From contig CARNVA010000005.1 of the NCBI GenBank assembly GCA_949031345.1, forward strand, positions 39,157 to 92,248: a DNA stretch of 53,092 nt. Direction: 5' to 3'. Positions 16,659-24,612 of this stretch are shown here, piece by piece. Below the pieces are notes generated by a model. It saw nothing but the letters and a program-made list of their open reading frames with translations. It ran no database searches and had not been told where the DNA came from. Position numbers and translations under genes: made by a program. Numbering within the stretch: position 1 is the first letter of the stretch; each line of letters begins with the position of its first letter. Origin of the DNA: an uncultured Eubacteriales bacterium (lineage in GTDB: Bacteria; Bacillota; Clostridia; Christensenellales; UBA1242).

Positions 16659-19385
16659 ATGGGACTTTTTGGAAGTGAAAACAATTTTCAAATAAGAAAA
16701 CTTAAAAAAATTGCTGATAAAGTAATGAAATTGGAAGAAAAATATAAGAGTTTTTCCAATGAAGAATTGGCTGCTTGCAGCGAGGAATTTAAAAATAGAT
16801 TAAAAACAGGCGAGACTACAAACGATTTATTGCCAGAGGCTTTTGCTGTAGTAAGAGAAGCATCTGCGAGGGTGCTTAATATGCGTCATTTCTATTCTCA
16901 GGTGCTTGGCGGAATTGCACTTCACCAAGGAAGAATTGCTGAAATGGCAACTGGTGAAGGTAAAACTTTGGTGGCGACTTTGCCAGTTTATCTTAATGCT
17001 CTTACTGGAAAAGGCGTGCATGTAGTTACAGTCAATGACTATCTTGCTAAGCGTGACGCAGAGTGGATGGGAAAAGTTTATAAATTTTTGGGGCTAAGTG
17101 TTGGTGTTGCGCTCTCTGGTCAGAGCGATAAACAAAAAAAGGCAGCTTATCTTTGTGATATTACCTATTGTACAAACAATGAGCTTGGATTTGACTATCT
17201 TCGTGACAACATGGCAAACAGTAAAAAAGAAAGAGTGCTTAGAGGTCTCAATTTTGCTGTTGTCGATGAAGTGGATAGTATCTTAATTGATGAAGCCAGA
17301 ACGCCTCTTATCATAAGCGGAAGGGGTGGCAAGTCTTCTGATGGTTATGTAAATGCTCAAAAATTTGCAAAAACACTTAAAAAAGAAGATGATGTTGAAA
17401 TTGATGAAAAAACAAAACAAATCAACCTTACTGAAAAAGGTGTGGCTAAAGCCGAGGCCTTCTTTAAGATTGAAAACCTTGCTGATATTGACAATCTTGA
17501 GCTTACACACTATATCAACAATGCTTTAAAAGCAAATTTTATCATGCACATTGATGAAAACTATGTGGTAAAAGATGGAGAGGTAATCATTGTTGATGAA
17601 TTTACTGGCCGTCTTTCAATTGGAAGAAGATTTTCGTCTGGCTTGCACCAAGCAATTGAGGCAAAAGAAGGTGTTGATATCAAGGATGAAAACCAGACTT
17701 ACGCGACAATAACCTTCCAAAATTTCTTCCGCCTTTATAATAAACTCTCTGGTATGACTGGTACAGCAAAGACAGAAGAGGGTGAATTTAGAACGATTTA
17801 TAACCTTGATGTTGTGGTAATTCCTACCAACCGACCAAAACGCAGAATTGATTATCCTGATATTATGTATCCATCTGAAAAAGGAAAAATCAAAGCAATT
17901 ATTGAAGAAATTCGAGAGTGTTCTAAAAAAGGACAACCTGTACTTGTTGGTACAATCAATATTGACAAGTCAGAAATGCTTTCTCATGCTTTGAAATCTG
18001 AGGGAATTAAGCATCAAGTATTAAACGCCAAAAACAATGAAAAAGAAAGTGAAATTGTTGCTCAGGCGGGCAGAAAAGGTGCGATTACTATTGCAACAAA
18101 CATGGCTGGTCGTGGTACCGATATTTTGCTTGGCGGAAACCCTGAGTTTATGGCGACTAAAGAGATGAGAAACATGGATTTCTCTGAAGAAGAAATCTCT
18201 TACGCGACAGCTTTTAATAATGTTGACGATGAAAAACTCAATCATGCAAGAGAAGTTTATAGGCAGCTTTATGAAAAGTTTAAGAAAATTACCGATGCAG
18301 AAAAAGAGGAAGTTAAAGAGGCGGGTGGCTTGCATATTATTGGAACAGAACGCCATGAGTCAAGACGAATCGACAATCAGCTTCGCGGTCGTGCAGGCCG
18401 TCAAGGCGACCAAGGCTCAAGCGTATTCTTCCTTTCTCCAGAAGATGATTTGCTTGTGCGTTTTGCTGACCAAAAACTTAAGAGAATTTTTACTATGTTT
18501 AAAGTTGACGAAGACACTCCTTTCCAGGTAAAAATGATTGCAAACTGCGTTGAAAGAGCGCAGCGAAAAATAGAGCTTCAAAATTTTGGCATAAGAAAGA
18601 GTGTAATTCAGTTTGACGATGTTATGAACAAACAAAGAGAAATCATCTATGCTGAAAGAAATAAGGTGCTTGATGGCGAGCCTATTCATGACCAAATTAT
18701 GAGCATGTTTCCAGGAGTTGTTTCAAAGAGCGTATATAAAATTATAAGCGATGACAAACCTTACTTTGAATGGGATTTGAAAGCGCTTACAAAAGAACTG
18801 GAAAATGGACTTATTGAAAAAGACAGCAACCTAATCACAGAAGAATTTGTTGAAGATTGTGATGTCGATGATGTGATTAAAAAACTGCTTGAAGACATTG
18901 AGCGAAGATATCAAGAGCGTCAAAAAATGGTGGCGGAAATCGGAATTGACTTTGAAGAAATTGAAAGAAATGTTCTGCTTAGGATGGTTGACATCAACTG
19001 GATGAGTCAAATTGAAGATATGCAAATTATGAAAGATGAAATTATCTCTCGTCAATTTGGCCAACAAGACCCAGTCCTTGCTTATAAAAAAGAGGGCTTT
19101 GATATGTTTGATAAGATGATTGGCACAATCAGAGAAAATACCTGCAAAATCTTGCTTAATGCTCCAATTCAGCATGCTCCAGCCGAGCCAGAGCCTCAAC
19201 CTGTAAAAATAACATTCACAGGCAAAGAGCTCACTCCAGAGGAAAGGGCAGCTCAAAAGGCGAAGGGCAAACTTAAAGTGCAAAAAACGGTTTATAATGA
19301 TAAACCAAAGATTGGTCGAAATGACCCTTGTCCATGCGGTAGTGGTAAGAAATACAAAAACTGTTGTGGGCTTAACGCTGAATAG
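16659..19385 (+). CDS. secA: Preprotein translocase ATPase SecA
   Basis: A 908-residue SecA motor that drives unfolded preproteins through SecYEG. Walker A is MATGEGKT (residues 96-103), the DEAD-type Walker B lies in VVDEVDSILIDEARTPLIISG, motif V/VI regions read TNMAGRGTDI and QLRGRAGRQGD, the helical scaffold follows, and the C terminus carries the zinc-binding SEC-C tail RNDPCPCGSGKKYKNCC that contacts SecB or ribosomes. Length is typical. GGAG sits 7 nt upstream of the ATG. The next gene starts 20 nt after its stop and is probably co-transcribed. Confidence 0.97.
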   Translation: MGLFGSENNFQIRKLKKIADKVMKLEEKYKSFSNEELAACSEEFKNRLKTGETTNDLLPEAFAVVREASARVLNMRHFYSQVLGGIALHQGRIAEMATGEGKTLVATLPVYLNALTGKGVHVVTVNDYLAKRDAEWMGKVYKFLGLSVGVALSGQSDKQKKAAYLCDITYCTNNELGFDYLRDNMANSKKERVLRGLNFAVVDEVDSILIDEARTPLIISGRGGKSSDGYVNAQKFAKTLKKEDDVEIDEKTKQINLTEKGVAKAEAFFKIENLADIDNLELTHYINNALKANFIMHIDENYVVKDGEVIIVDEFTGRLSIGRRFSSGLHQAIEAKEGVDIKDENQTYATITFQNFFRLYNKLSGMTGTAKTEEGEFRTIYNLDVVVIPTNRPKRRIDYPDIMYPSEKGKIKAIIEEIRECSKKGQPVLVGTINIDKSEMLSHALKSEGIKHQVLNAKNNEKESEIVAQAGRKGAITIATNMAGRGTDILLGGNPEFMATKEMRNMDFSEEEISYATAFNNVDDEKLNHAREVYRQLYEKFKKITDAEKEEVKEAGGLHIIGTERHESRRIDNQLRGRAGRQGDQGSSVFFLSPEDDLLVRFADQKLKRIFTMFKVDEDTPFQVKMIANCVERAQRKIELQNFGIRKSVIQFDDVMNKQREIIYAERNKVLDGEPIHDQIMSMFPGVVSKSVYKIISDDKPYFEWDLKALTKELENGLIEKDSNLITEEFVEDCDVDDVIKKLLEDIERRYQERQKMVAEIGIDFEEIERNVLLRMVDINWMSQIEDMQIMKDEIISRQFGQQDPVLAYKKEGFDMFDKMIGTIRENTCKILLNAPIQHAPAEPEPQPVKITFTGKELTPEERAAQKAKGKLKVQKTVYNDKPKIGRNDPCPCGSGKKYKNCCGLNAE

Positions 19386-19405
19386 ACAGCTATTGAGGAG
19401 AAAAT

Positions 19406-20422
19406 ATGAAATTTAAAGATTTTATTTTAGATACTAATTTATCAAACAATTTATATATAAAAGGCCCAGATGGATATTTTACTAATAAAGAAGTAAAAGG
19501 TGTGGAAACGAAAGATAAAATTTTTTTAACTTCTTTTTACGATAAGAAAAAATTAGGACAAACTTCTGTGACAGATTATGCAATTGCTAATGGTGCATTC
19601 CCAAGCAAGAATGGCAATATCGATTACATTCTTCGTTCTCAATATAATAGTAATTGTGTATATTGCGTTAAAAGAGATGGTAAAAGAGAGGAGGCGGACA
19701 ATTGTACACCAACAGTAGGTTTGCGACCAGAAATAAATCTTAGTTTAGATGTAATATATAAACTTCATAAAGATATTGATGAAAATAAAAATGGAAACAG
19801 AGTTTTGAAATTTGGATTATTTCCTAATTCTAGAGCGTATGATAGTGAGGCTCTTGAAGAAATTTTTAAAACAAACAGTGGATTATTTAAAGAAACTGGC
19901 AAGAGTTATACAGGTTACTATGATAAAAATAAAGATACTTTTACAAAAAATAAAGAATATGTATATGAAGGTAAAACTTATGTCAGAGTTAAAATTAAGA
20001 GAAACAAGAAACCATGTTTCAATGACAATACGCCTGTTGCTGAAAGTGGAAATTATGTTTGGATGAATGTAAAACCTATTATATGGAAAGTTACCAATTG
20101 GGATGATATAGTAAATGGTAAAGCACAACTTATAAATGTGATTTCAGAACAAATTATTATGTGTGGCATACCTTTTAATAAAACGGAGCAAAACTTTTCA
20201 AGCTTCCCAAACAATAATAAGTATAATACAAGTTTATGGCAAAATAGCACAGCAAGGGGCTATTTAAATGGAATAAATGTTGAAAATATAAAAGAAAATG
20301 GCTATCTTGAATTTGCACAGTCAGGTTGTGGAGATTTTTCGAATAATGGCTTTTTAGATGAAGCCTTTGATTTGGAAATCAACAAAAACTTATATTTAGA
20401 TGACGAATATGAAATGATATAA
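19406..20422 (+). CDS. Uncharacterised protein with DUF6273-like segment
   Basis: A 338-residue protein with no signal peptide or membrane helix. Two parts recall the DUF6273 family that is common in gut Bacillota: CTPTVGLRPEINLSLD (about residues 100-116) and IIWKVTNWDD followed later by NTSLWQNSTARGYLNG (about 225-300). Tyr, Asn and Lys are abundant. The function is unknown. It begins 20 nt after secA with GAGGAG before the ATG and ends at a strong terminator, so it is the second gene of the secA transcript. The link to secretion is positional only, and the family call is from memory of the motif. Confidence 0.6.
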   Translation: MKFKDFILDTNLSNNLYIKGPDGYFTNKEVKGVETKDKIFLTSFYDKKKLGQTSVTDYAIANGAFPSKNGNIDYILRSQYNSNCVYCVKRDGKREEADNCTPTVGLRPEINLSLDVIYKLHKDIDENKNGNRVLKFGLFPNSRAYDSEALEEIFKTNSGLFKETGKSYTGYYDKNKDTFTKNKEYVYEGKTYVRVKIKRNKKPCFNDNTPVAESGNYVWMNVKPIIWKVTNWDDIVNGKAQLINVISEQIIMCGIPFNKTEQNFSSFPNNNKYNTSLWQNSTARGYLNGINVENIKENGYLEFAQSGCGDFSNNGFLDEAFDLEINKNLYLDDEYEMI

Positions 20423-20423
20423 T

Positions 20424-20456
20424 AAAAGCACCCACGCTTAAAAGCGGGTGCTTTTT
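20424..20456 (+). terminator. Terminator of secA operon
   Basis: GC-rich stem AAGCACCC/GGGTGCTT with an inner GCTT/AAGC extension, followed by five T. Confidence 0.75.
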
Positions 20457-20489
20457 GTATTGGCTTTGAAGTAATGCTTGACTTCCTTT

Positions 20490-20517
20490 TTGACAATTGA
20501 GAAATTTATGGTATAAT
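20490..20517 (+). promoter_or_regulatory. Promoter of the frameshifted gene
   Basis: Consensus TTGACA (20490-20495), 16-bp spacer, consensus TATAAT (20512-20517), some 39 nt before the start codon at 20556. Confidence 0.6.
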
Positions 20518-20555
20518 CAAAATATCTGTTATAATTTAAATATTTAGAGGTCAAC

Positions 20556-21047
20556 ATGACCAAAGCTGAAAAAAATAGATAAACTTCAACAGGCAATAGC
20601 TAAACTTGAAAAAGGAATTGTAAAAATAAGTGAAAGGGCAAATAGAGAAAAGAGAAAAACGCCTATGCGAGATGCGTTTGATGAGAGATTCAGTGAATAT
20701 GGGCCTTTGCCTTTTGCTGCAGCATTTCTTGAACAGGACATTCCTCAAGTTTCAAGTCCAGGCGGTTATCACAACATGATGCTTAAAGCTGGTCATTTTG
20801 TTTGTGTAGCAGCAACTGCAATTCTTGAAACCCCAATTCTTTTAGGTAGAACAGTTTTTGGATTATTTAATGGAATTGCATATAAAATTGGGGCAATGTA
20901 AGGACTGATAAGGCTAATGAGAGATTGACAAAAATGCTGGCAACTCTTGATGAAAAACGAGAGGTTTTAAATGAGCTTATTGAGTTTGATATTAGTGAAA
21001 AAATGCAAACTTTAAAAGAAGTTGAAGAGGCTTCTGAGATGGAATAG
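20556..21047 (+). pseudogene. Coiled-coil membrane-associated protein gene with two frameshifts
   Basis: A complete-looking gene (promoter, GAGG 5 nt before ATG, terminator) is broken in two homopolymers. The frame from ATG stops after eight codons; reading six instead of seven A at 20569-20575 opens it into KKIDKLQQAIAKLEKG. That frame stops at TAA near 20900; one more G in the run 20890-20893 joins it to a coiled-coil end TDKANERLTKMLATLDEK to TAG at 21047. Reconstructed, it is about 163 residues: helix, hydrophobic middle (HFVCVAATAILETPILL), helix. It is either a real pseudogene, homopolymer sequencing errors, or slippage control. Confidence 0.6.
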
Positions 21048-21076
21048 TTGCTTAAAATAAAGCAACTATTTTTTTT
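21044..21076 (+). terminator. Terminator after the frameshifted gene
   Basis: Ten-bp stem ATAGTTGCTT/AAGCAACTAT with a 6-nt loop and a run of eight T; the stop codon is inside the stem. Confidence 0.75.
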
Positions 21077-21084
21077 ATAAATAT

Positions 21085-21114
21085 TTGACAATTAAGTTGA
21101 ATTTTTATTATACT
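21085..21114 (+). promoter_or_regulatory. Promoter of the nucleotidyltransferase gene
   Basis: TTGACA (21085-21090), 18-bp spacer, TATACT (21109-21114), leaving a leader of about 110 nt. Confidence 0.5.
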
Positions 21115-21232
21115 TTTTTATATTATGAAATAAAAATCTCTGTATTTTGAGAAAATTTGCTCATTTAAGTTTAATTTTTCACAAAAATGTTGTAGAATTT
21201 TTATAATAATCATAAAATTAAGTGAGGTGAAT

Positions 21233-22138
21233 ATGGATCTTGTAATTTTGGCAGGCGGAATGGGCAGTCGTTTTGGAGGGCTTAAACAGCTTACTCCAGT
21301 TGACGAAGATGGCAATTTTATATTGGATTATTCAATATATGATGCCATAAAAGCTGGCTTTAATAAGGTGGTTTTTATTATAAAAGAAGAAAACTATGAA
21401 GCTTTTAGAGAGACGGTTGGCAAACGCATTGAAAAGAAGGTTAAAACAGAATATGCTTTTCAAAAAAATGACAATATTCCAGACAATTATGTCGTGCCAG
21501 AAACTAGAGTAAAACCTTTTGGCACTGCACATGCTTTACTTGCTGCAGAAGATAAAATTGACGATAACTTTTTGGTGATAAATGCTGATGATTTTTATGG
21601 ACAGCAAGCTTATAAAGCCGCTGGTGAATTGTTGTCGAAAAAGATGATTGGTAATGAGTATTTTATGCTTGGTTACAACCTTCGCGAAACGCTGTCTGAT
21701 AAGGGCAAAGTTAAGCGTGGATTATGTCAAGAAAAGGGTGGATATCTAAGCAAAATCACCGAGTCAGAAGTTGGCTTTGATGAGCAAAATAACATTGTTG
21801 CAAGACCTCTTGAAAGGAAGGATTTGGCTTGGGAAATTCTGAGTGGTGACGAGACAACATCTACAAATATATTTGGTTTTAGTAAAGATTTTTTTGCCTA
21901 TTTAAATGAAGGTTTTGCTCAATTTCTTGAGAAAAATAAAGACGATCTTTCAAGTGTTGAATATCTTTTGCCAGCTCTTGTAGACCAGTTGATTGACCAG
22001 CAAAGAATATCAGTTAAAATGATTAAAACAGACGCTAAATGGCAGGGTATAACCTATAAAGATGACCTTGAAATGTTTGAAAATTTCATTAAAAGTCAAA
22101 AGCAAATGAAGGTATATCCAAATAAACTTTGGGGTTGA
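21233..22138 (+). CDS. Sugar-phosphate nucleotidyltransferase
   Basis: A 301-residue NTP_transferase-fold enzyme that makes NDP-sugars from sugar phosphate and NTP. The N terminus MDLVILAGGMGSRFGGLKQ has the GxGxR nucleotide loop and conserved Lys, RVKPFGTAHALLAA fits the substrate loop, and VINADDFYG carries the metal-binding Asp. There is no left-handed beta-helix acyltransferase domain. The substrate cannot be named. I place the start at ATG 21233 with GAGG 5 nt upstream; a GTG two codons earlier overlaps that site. It forms a single-gene unit. Confidence 0.82.
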   Translation: MDLVILAGGMGSRFGGLKQLTPVDEDGNFILDYSIYDAIKAGFNKVVFIIKEENYEAFRETVGKRIEKKVKTEYAFQKNDNIPDNYVVPETRVKPFGTAHALLAAEDKIDDNFLVINADDFYGQQAYKAAGELLSKKMIGNEYFMLGYNLRETLSDKGKVKRGLCQEKGGYLSKITESEVGFDEQNNIVARPLERKDLAWEILSGDETTSTNIFGFSKDFFAYLNEGFAQFLEKNKDDLSSVEYLLPALVDQLIDQQRISVKMIKTDAKWQGITYKDDLEMFENFIKSQKQMKVYPNKLWG

Positions 22139-22282
22139 AACTAAATACTTCAAAAATATCACTATTTAAAAAACTCGATGAATTGTAGGTTAAAAAATGC
22201 ATATATTAAAATTGACGACCGAAAATTCAATGTTTTAAGCACTACAAATTGTGAAAAAATTAAAAAAATACCTCGTTTTGTT

Positions 22283-22310
22283 TTGAAAACATTGAAAATT
22301 ATGTTAGAAT
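22283..22310 (+). promoter_or_regulatory. Promoter of the HicB-like gene
   Basis: TTGAAA (22283-22288), 16-bp spacer, TAGAAT (22305-22310), just before AAGGAG and the ATG at 22329. Confidence 0.4.
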
Positions 22311-22328
22311 ATATTCAAGGAGCTTTGC

Positions 22329-22607
22329 ATGAAAAGTTTTGTTTACCCGGCTATTTTTATAAAGGATGATGACGAGGAAGTTGTTCGTGTATTATTCCCA
22401 GATCTTGAGCTTACTACTGATGGCTCTTTCATTGAAGAGGCATATCTTTTTGCAAAAGAAATGCTGAAAGCATATTTCACATATATTGAAAAATATGATC
22501 TTGATTTCAACCAACCTACTGATTTTGACATAGTTAAAAAATCATGCGAAGAAGGTGATATTGTAATGCTTGTTGATGCTGAAATAGAAGGTAAAGAAAA
22601 AGACTAA
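22329..22607 (+). CDS. HicB-like antitoxin-family protein (orphan)
   Basis: A 92-residue protein with the partial RNase-H-like fold of HicB antitoxins: YPAIFIKDDDEEVVRVLFPDL, then FIEEAYLFAKEMLKAYF, the pattern of strand-strand followed by a helix. It has no C-terminal DNA-binding helix-turn-helix or ribbon that I can see, and no hicA-type toxin gene sits on either side. It has a good AAGGAG and its own weak promoter. It may be a solitary member with another role; function is not assigned. Confidence 0.7.
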   Translation: MKSFVYPAIFIKDDDEEVVRVLFPDLELTTDGSFIEEAYLFAKEMLKAYFTYIEKYDLDFNQPTDFDIVKKSCEEGDIVMLVDAEIEGKEKD

Positions 22608-22645
22608 AATCTACAAAAATAATATATAATATTTTAAAAAATGAG

Positions 22646-22674
22646 TTGACAATTATATGCCAATGTGTTAAAAT
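22646..22674 (+). promoter_or_regulatory. Promoter of rpmG-secE-nusG
   Basis: TTGACA (22646-22651), 17-bp spacer, TAAAAT (22669-22674). Confidence 0.6.
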
Positions 22675-22677
22675 AGG

Positions 22678-22709
22678 CTAACATCTCTTGTGGGGGTGTT
22701 AGTTTTTTT
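22678..22709 (+). terminator. Hairpin with T-run at the transcript start of rpmG-secE-nusG
   Basis: Stem CTAACATC/GGTGTTAG (one G-T pair) and seven T form a terminator-like element. It overlaps the predicted start site (about 22681) and lies 17 nt before rpmG, so it may terminate upstream transcripts, attenuate, or simply shield the mRNA 5' end. Confidence 0.5.
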
Positions 22710-22725
22710 GTTAGGAGAAGGAATA

Positions 22726-22887
22726 ATGGCATTACCAAAACGCAAACAAATTATCTTGGCTTGTACTGAGTGTCAAGAAAGAAACTATGCAACAAGCAAA
22801 AACACAGCAGCAAATCCTGAAAGAATTGAAATTACAAAATTTTGCTCAAGATGCGGAAAAAGAACTGTTCATAAAGAAACAAAATAA
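22726..22887 (+). CDS. rpmG: 50S ribosomal protein L33
   Basis: A 53-residue L33 of the zinc-binding type: two Cys pairs (CTEC and CSRC) frame the small beta-barrel, with NPERIEITKFC between. The true start is the ATG at 22726 (AGGAG/AAGG upstream), not an earlier in-frame codon inside the hairpin region. It leads the conserved rpmG-secE-nusG-rplK-rplA series. Confidence 0.95.
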   Translation: MALPKRKQIILACTECQERNYATSKNTAANPERIEITKFCSRCGKRTVHKETK

Positions 22888-22898
22888 TTGGGGGTTTT

Positions 22899-23228
22899 AT
22901 GTCTAAAAATAAAAATAATAGCCAAATTGTTACAGAAGAAGAGGCTATAAATAAAGACACTTCAAAAACCGAAAAAATTAAACAAAAAGAGAACAACAAA
23001 AAAGCAAAAAATCAAAAAGTTGGCAAAAAGAACAAAAATGAAGGGGTTAAGCTTAGCAAAAAAGCCAAAGAGACCGTTTCAGAACTTAAAAAAGTTGTTT
23101 GGCCAACCTTTGGTGAAGTTTGCAAAAAGACAGGCGTAGTACTGGTAGTTGTCCTCATTTTTGCAGTAATTATATTTGGCATGGATTATGGTTTAGGAGC
23201 ACTTATGGGGCTTCTTACTAAAAGATAA
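22899..23228 (+). CDS. secE: Preprotein translocase subunit SecE
   Basis: A 109-residue single-span SecE. The last 60 residues carry the family core KETVSELKKVVWPTFGEVCKK followed by one membrane helix (VLVVVLIFAVIIFGMDYGL). The first 50 residues are a Lys/Asn/Glu-rich cytoplasmic extension longer than in Bacillus SecE. GGGGG 4 nt before the ATG supports the start. It lies 11 nt after rpmG and stops 11 nt before the nusG start. Confidence 0.93.
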   Translation: MSKNKNNSQIVTEEEAINKDTSKTEKIKQKENNKKAKNQKVGKKNKNEGVKLSKKAKETVSELKKVVWPTFGEVCKKTGVVLVVVLIFAVIIFGMDYGLGALMGLLTKR

Positions 23229-23239
23229 AGGTGGCTTTT

Positions 23240-23899
23240 ATGGAAGAAAAAGAAATTTTGGCATCAGACGGTGAAATGAAAAGCGAAGAAACAACTGAAA
23301 ACAAAACTATCGAGCCTCAAACTGAGATTGAAAGAGAGCTCAGCGAGGACGAGCTTGGATATAAAGAATTTGTTGACAGCTTGGAAGAAAAATGGTATGT
23401 TCTTCACACATTTTCTGGATATGAAAATGTAGCTAAAGAAAACCTTGAAACAGTTATTGAAAAATTCAGTCTTCAAGACAGAATTTTTGATGTTGTCATT
23501 CCAATGGAAGATGTTGTTGAAGAAAAAAATGGCAAGAAAAAACTTGTTCAAAGAAAAGCTATGCCTTGCTATATTCTTGTAAAAATGAAATATGCTGATG
23601 ACCTTTGGCACAATGTTACTCGCACTCGTGGAATTACCGGCTTTGTTGGCCCAAAAGGCAGACCACTTGCTCTCACTGAGGAAGAGGTAATCAAACTTAG
23701 ACTTGAAAAAATCAAGGTTGAAGTTGACATTGTTGCTGGAGATCGCGTTGAAATTATTGAAGGTGCTCTCAATAGCATGATAGGAACAGTTGTTTCTGTC
23801 AATGTTGAAGAAGGGGTTGCCTCAGTATCAGTTGAAATGTTTGGAAGAGATACAACAGTTGATGTTCCACTTTCACAAATTCATAAAATTCAGGCATAA
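23240..23899 (+). CDS. nusG: Transcription termination/antitermination factor NusG
   Basis: A 219-residue NusG. An acidic N-terminal extension of about 45 residues precedes the NGN domain (EEKWYVLHTFSGYENVAKENL; RKAMPCYILVKMK; TRGITGFVGPKGRP), and the C-terminal KOW domain reads AGDRVEIIEGALNSMIGTV. NusG binds RNA polymerase and couples it to ribosomes or Rho. I chose ATG 23240 (AGGTGG 5 nt upstream) over the GTG at 23231, which overlaps that site. Confidence 0.95.
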   Translation: MEEKEILASDGEMKSEETTENKTIEPQTEIERELSEDELGYKEFVDSLEEKWYVLHTFSGYENVAKENLETVIEKFSLQDRIFDVVIPMEDVVEEKNGKKKLVQRKAMPCYILVKMKYADDLWHNVTRTRGITGFVGPKGRPLALTEEEVIKLRLEKIKVEVDIVAGDRVEIIEGALNSMIGTVVSVNVEEGVASVSVEMFGRDTTVDVPLSQIHKIQA

Positions 23900-24053
23900 T
23901 TCAAATAAAATCAAACTTTATTTAAAAAACAGTTATAGTAAAGCGCTGAAAATTGATTGTTAAAAGTCTCTTTCAAGTTGAAGAGGAAAGGCAAATTAAA
24001 ATAGGTAAAGAAGAATGCTGGAATACAATTATTTGGCAATCATTTGAAATTTG

Positions 24054-24083
24054 ATATTTCGTGGCTTATGTCACTTGAAATAT
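24054..24083 (+). promoter_or_regulatory. Hairpin in the rplK leader
   Basis: Stem ATATTTCGTG/CAC-TT-GAAATAT with an 8-nt loop and a 2-nt bulge, in the 270-nt nusG-rplK spacer. It has no T-run, so it is not a typical terminator. The rest of 23900-24119 shows no gene. Confidence 0.4.
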
Positions 24084-24119
24084 TGTCCTTAAAGTATGAC
24101 ATTAAACTGCTTAGAAATC

Positions 24120-24155
24120 GTGGGAGGACGGAACTGCAACCGTTCATAAAACCAC
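24120..24155 (+). promoter_or_regulatory. Ribosomal protein L1 binding site (autoregulatory leader)
   Basis: The segment GTGGGAGGACGG...CCGT...ACCAC folds into an outer GTGG/CCAC stem, an asymmetric GAGG-containing internal loop and an inner ACGG/CCGT stem. This matches the known L1 mRNA site that mimics 23S rRNA, found before rplK-rplA. It sits 14 nt before the rplK start codon, where bound L1 would block translation. Confidence 0.65.
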
Positions 24156-24169
24156 AGAAGGAGGAAAAA

Positions 24170-24601
24170 ATGGCAGAAAAGAAAATCACAGCAGTTGTAA
24201 AATTACAACTCGAAGCTGGTAAAGCCACACCGGGACCTCCAGTTGGTTCAACTCTTGGACCTCATGGTATCAACCTGGGCGCATTTACCAAAGAATTCAA
24301 CGAGAAGACAGCTAAAGAAGCAGGACTTGTTATTCCTGTAGTTGTTACTATCTATGCAGATAGAAGTTTCTCATTCGTACTTAAGACTCCACCAGCAGCT
24401 ATTCTTATTAAGAAAGCTATTGGTCTTGACAGAGGCTCTGCAGTACCAAACAAAACAAAAGTCGGAAGCATAACAAAGTCTCAAATTAGACAAATCGCAC
24501 AGACAAAGATGCCAGACCTTAACTGCACATCTATTGAATCTGCAATGTCTATGATTGCTGGTGCCGCTCGTAGTATGGGCGTAACAGTGGTTGATGACTA
24601 A
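24170..24601 (+). CDS. rplK: 50S ribosomal protein L11
   Basis: A 143-residue L11: N-terminal domain KITAVVKLQLEAGKATPGPPVGSTLGPHGINLGAF with the Pro-rich hinge, and the rRNA-binding C-terminal domain ending ARSMGVTVVDD. It forms the GTPase-associated stalk base with L10/L12. The start is ATG 24170 after AAGGAGG; an in-frame ATG at 24044 lies in the leader and would add 42 residues absent from the family. Confidence 0.97.
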   Translation: MAEKKITAVVKLQLEAGKATPGPPVGSTLGPHGINLGAFTKEFNEKTAKEAGLVIPVVVTIYADRSFSFVLKTPPAAILIKKAIGLDRGSAVPNKTKVGSITKSQIRQIAQTKMPDLNCTSIESAMSMIAGAARSMGVTVVDD

Positions 24602-24612
24602 GGAGGGCAGTT

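Noticed and set aside
22178..22369. 63-codon frame before the HicB-like gene
   Set aside because: It overlaps the HicB-like gene in another frame, has no ribosome-binding site and shows no pattern.
24044..24169. Upstream in-frame start for rplK
   Set aside because: It would add 42 residues absent from L11 and remove the L1 leader site; the ATG at 24170 has AAGGAGG.
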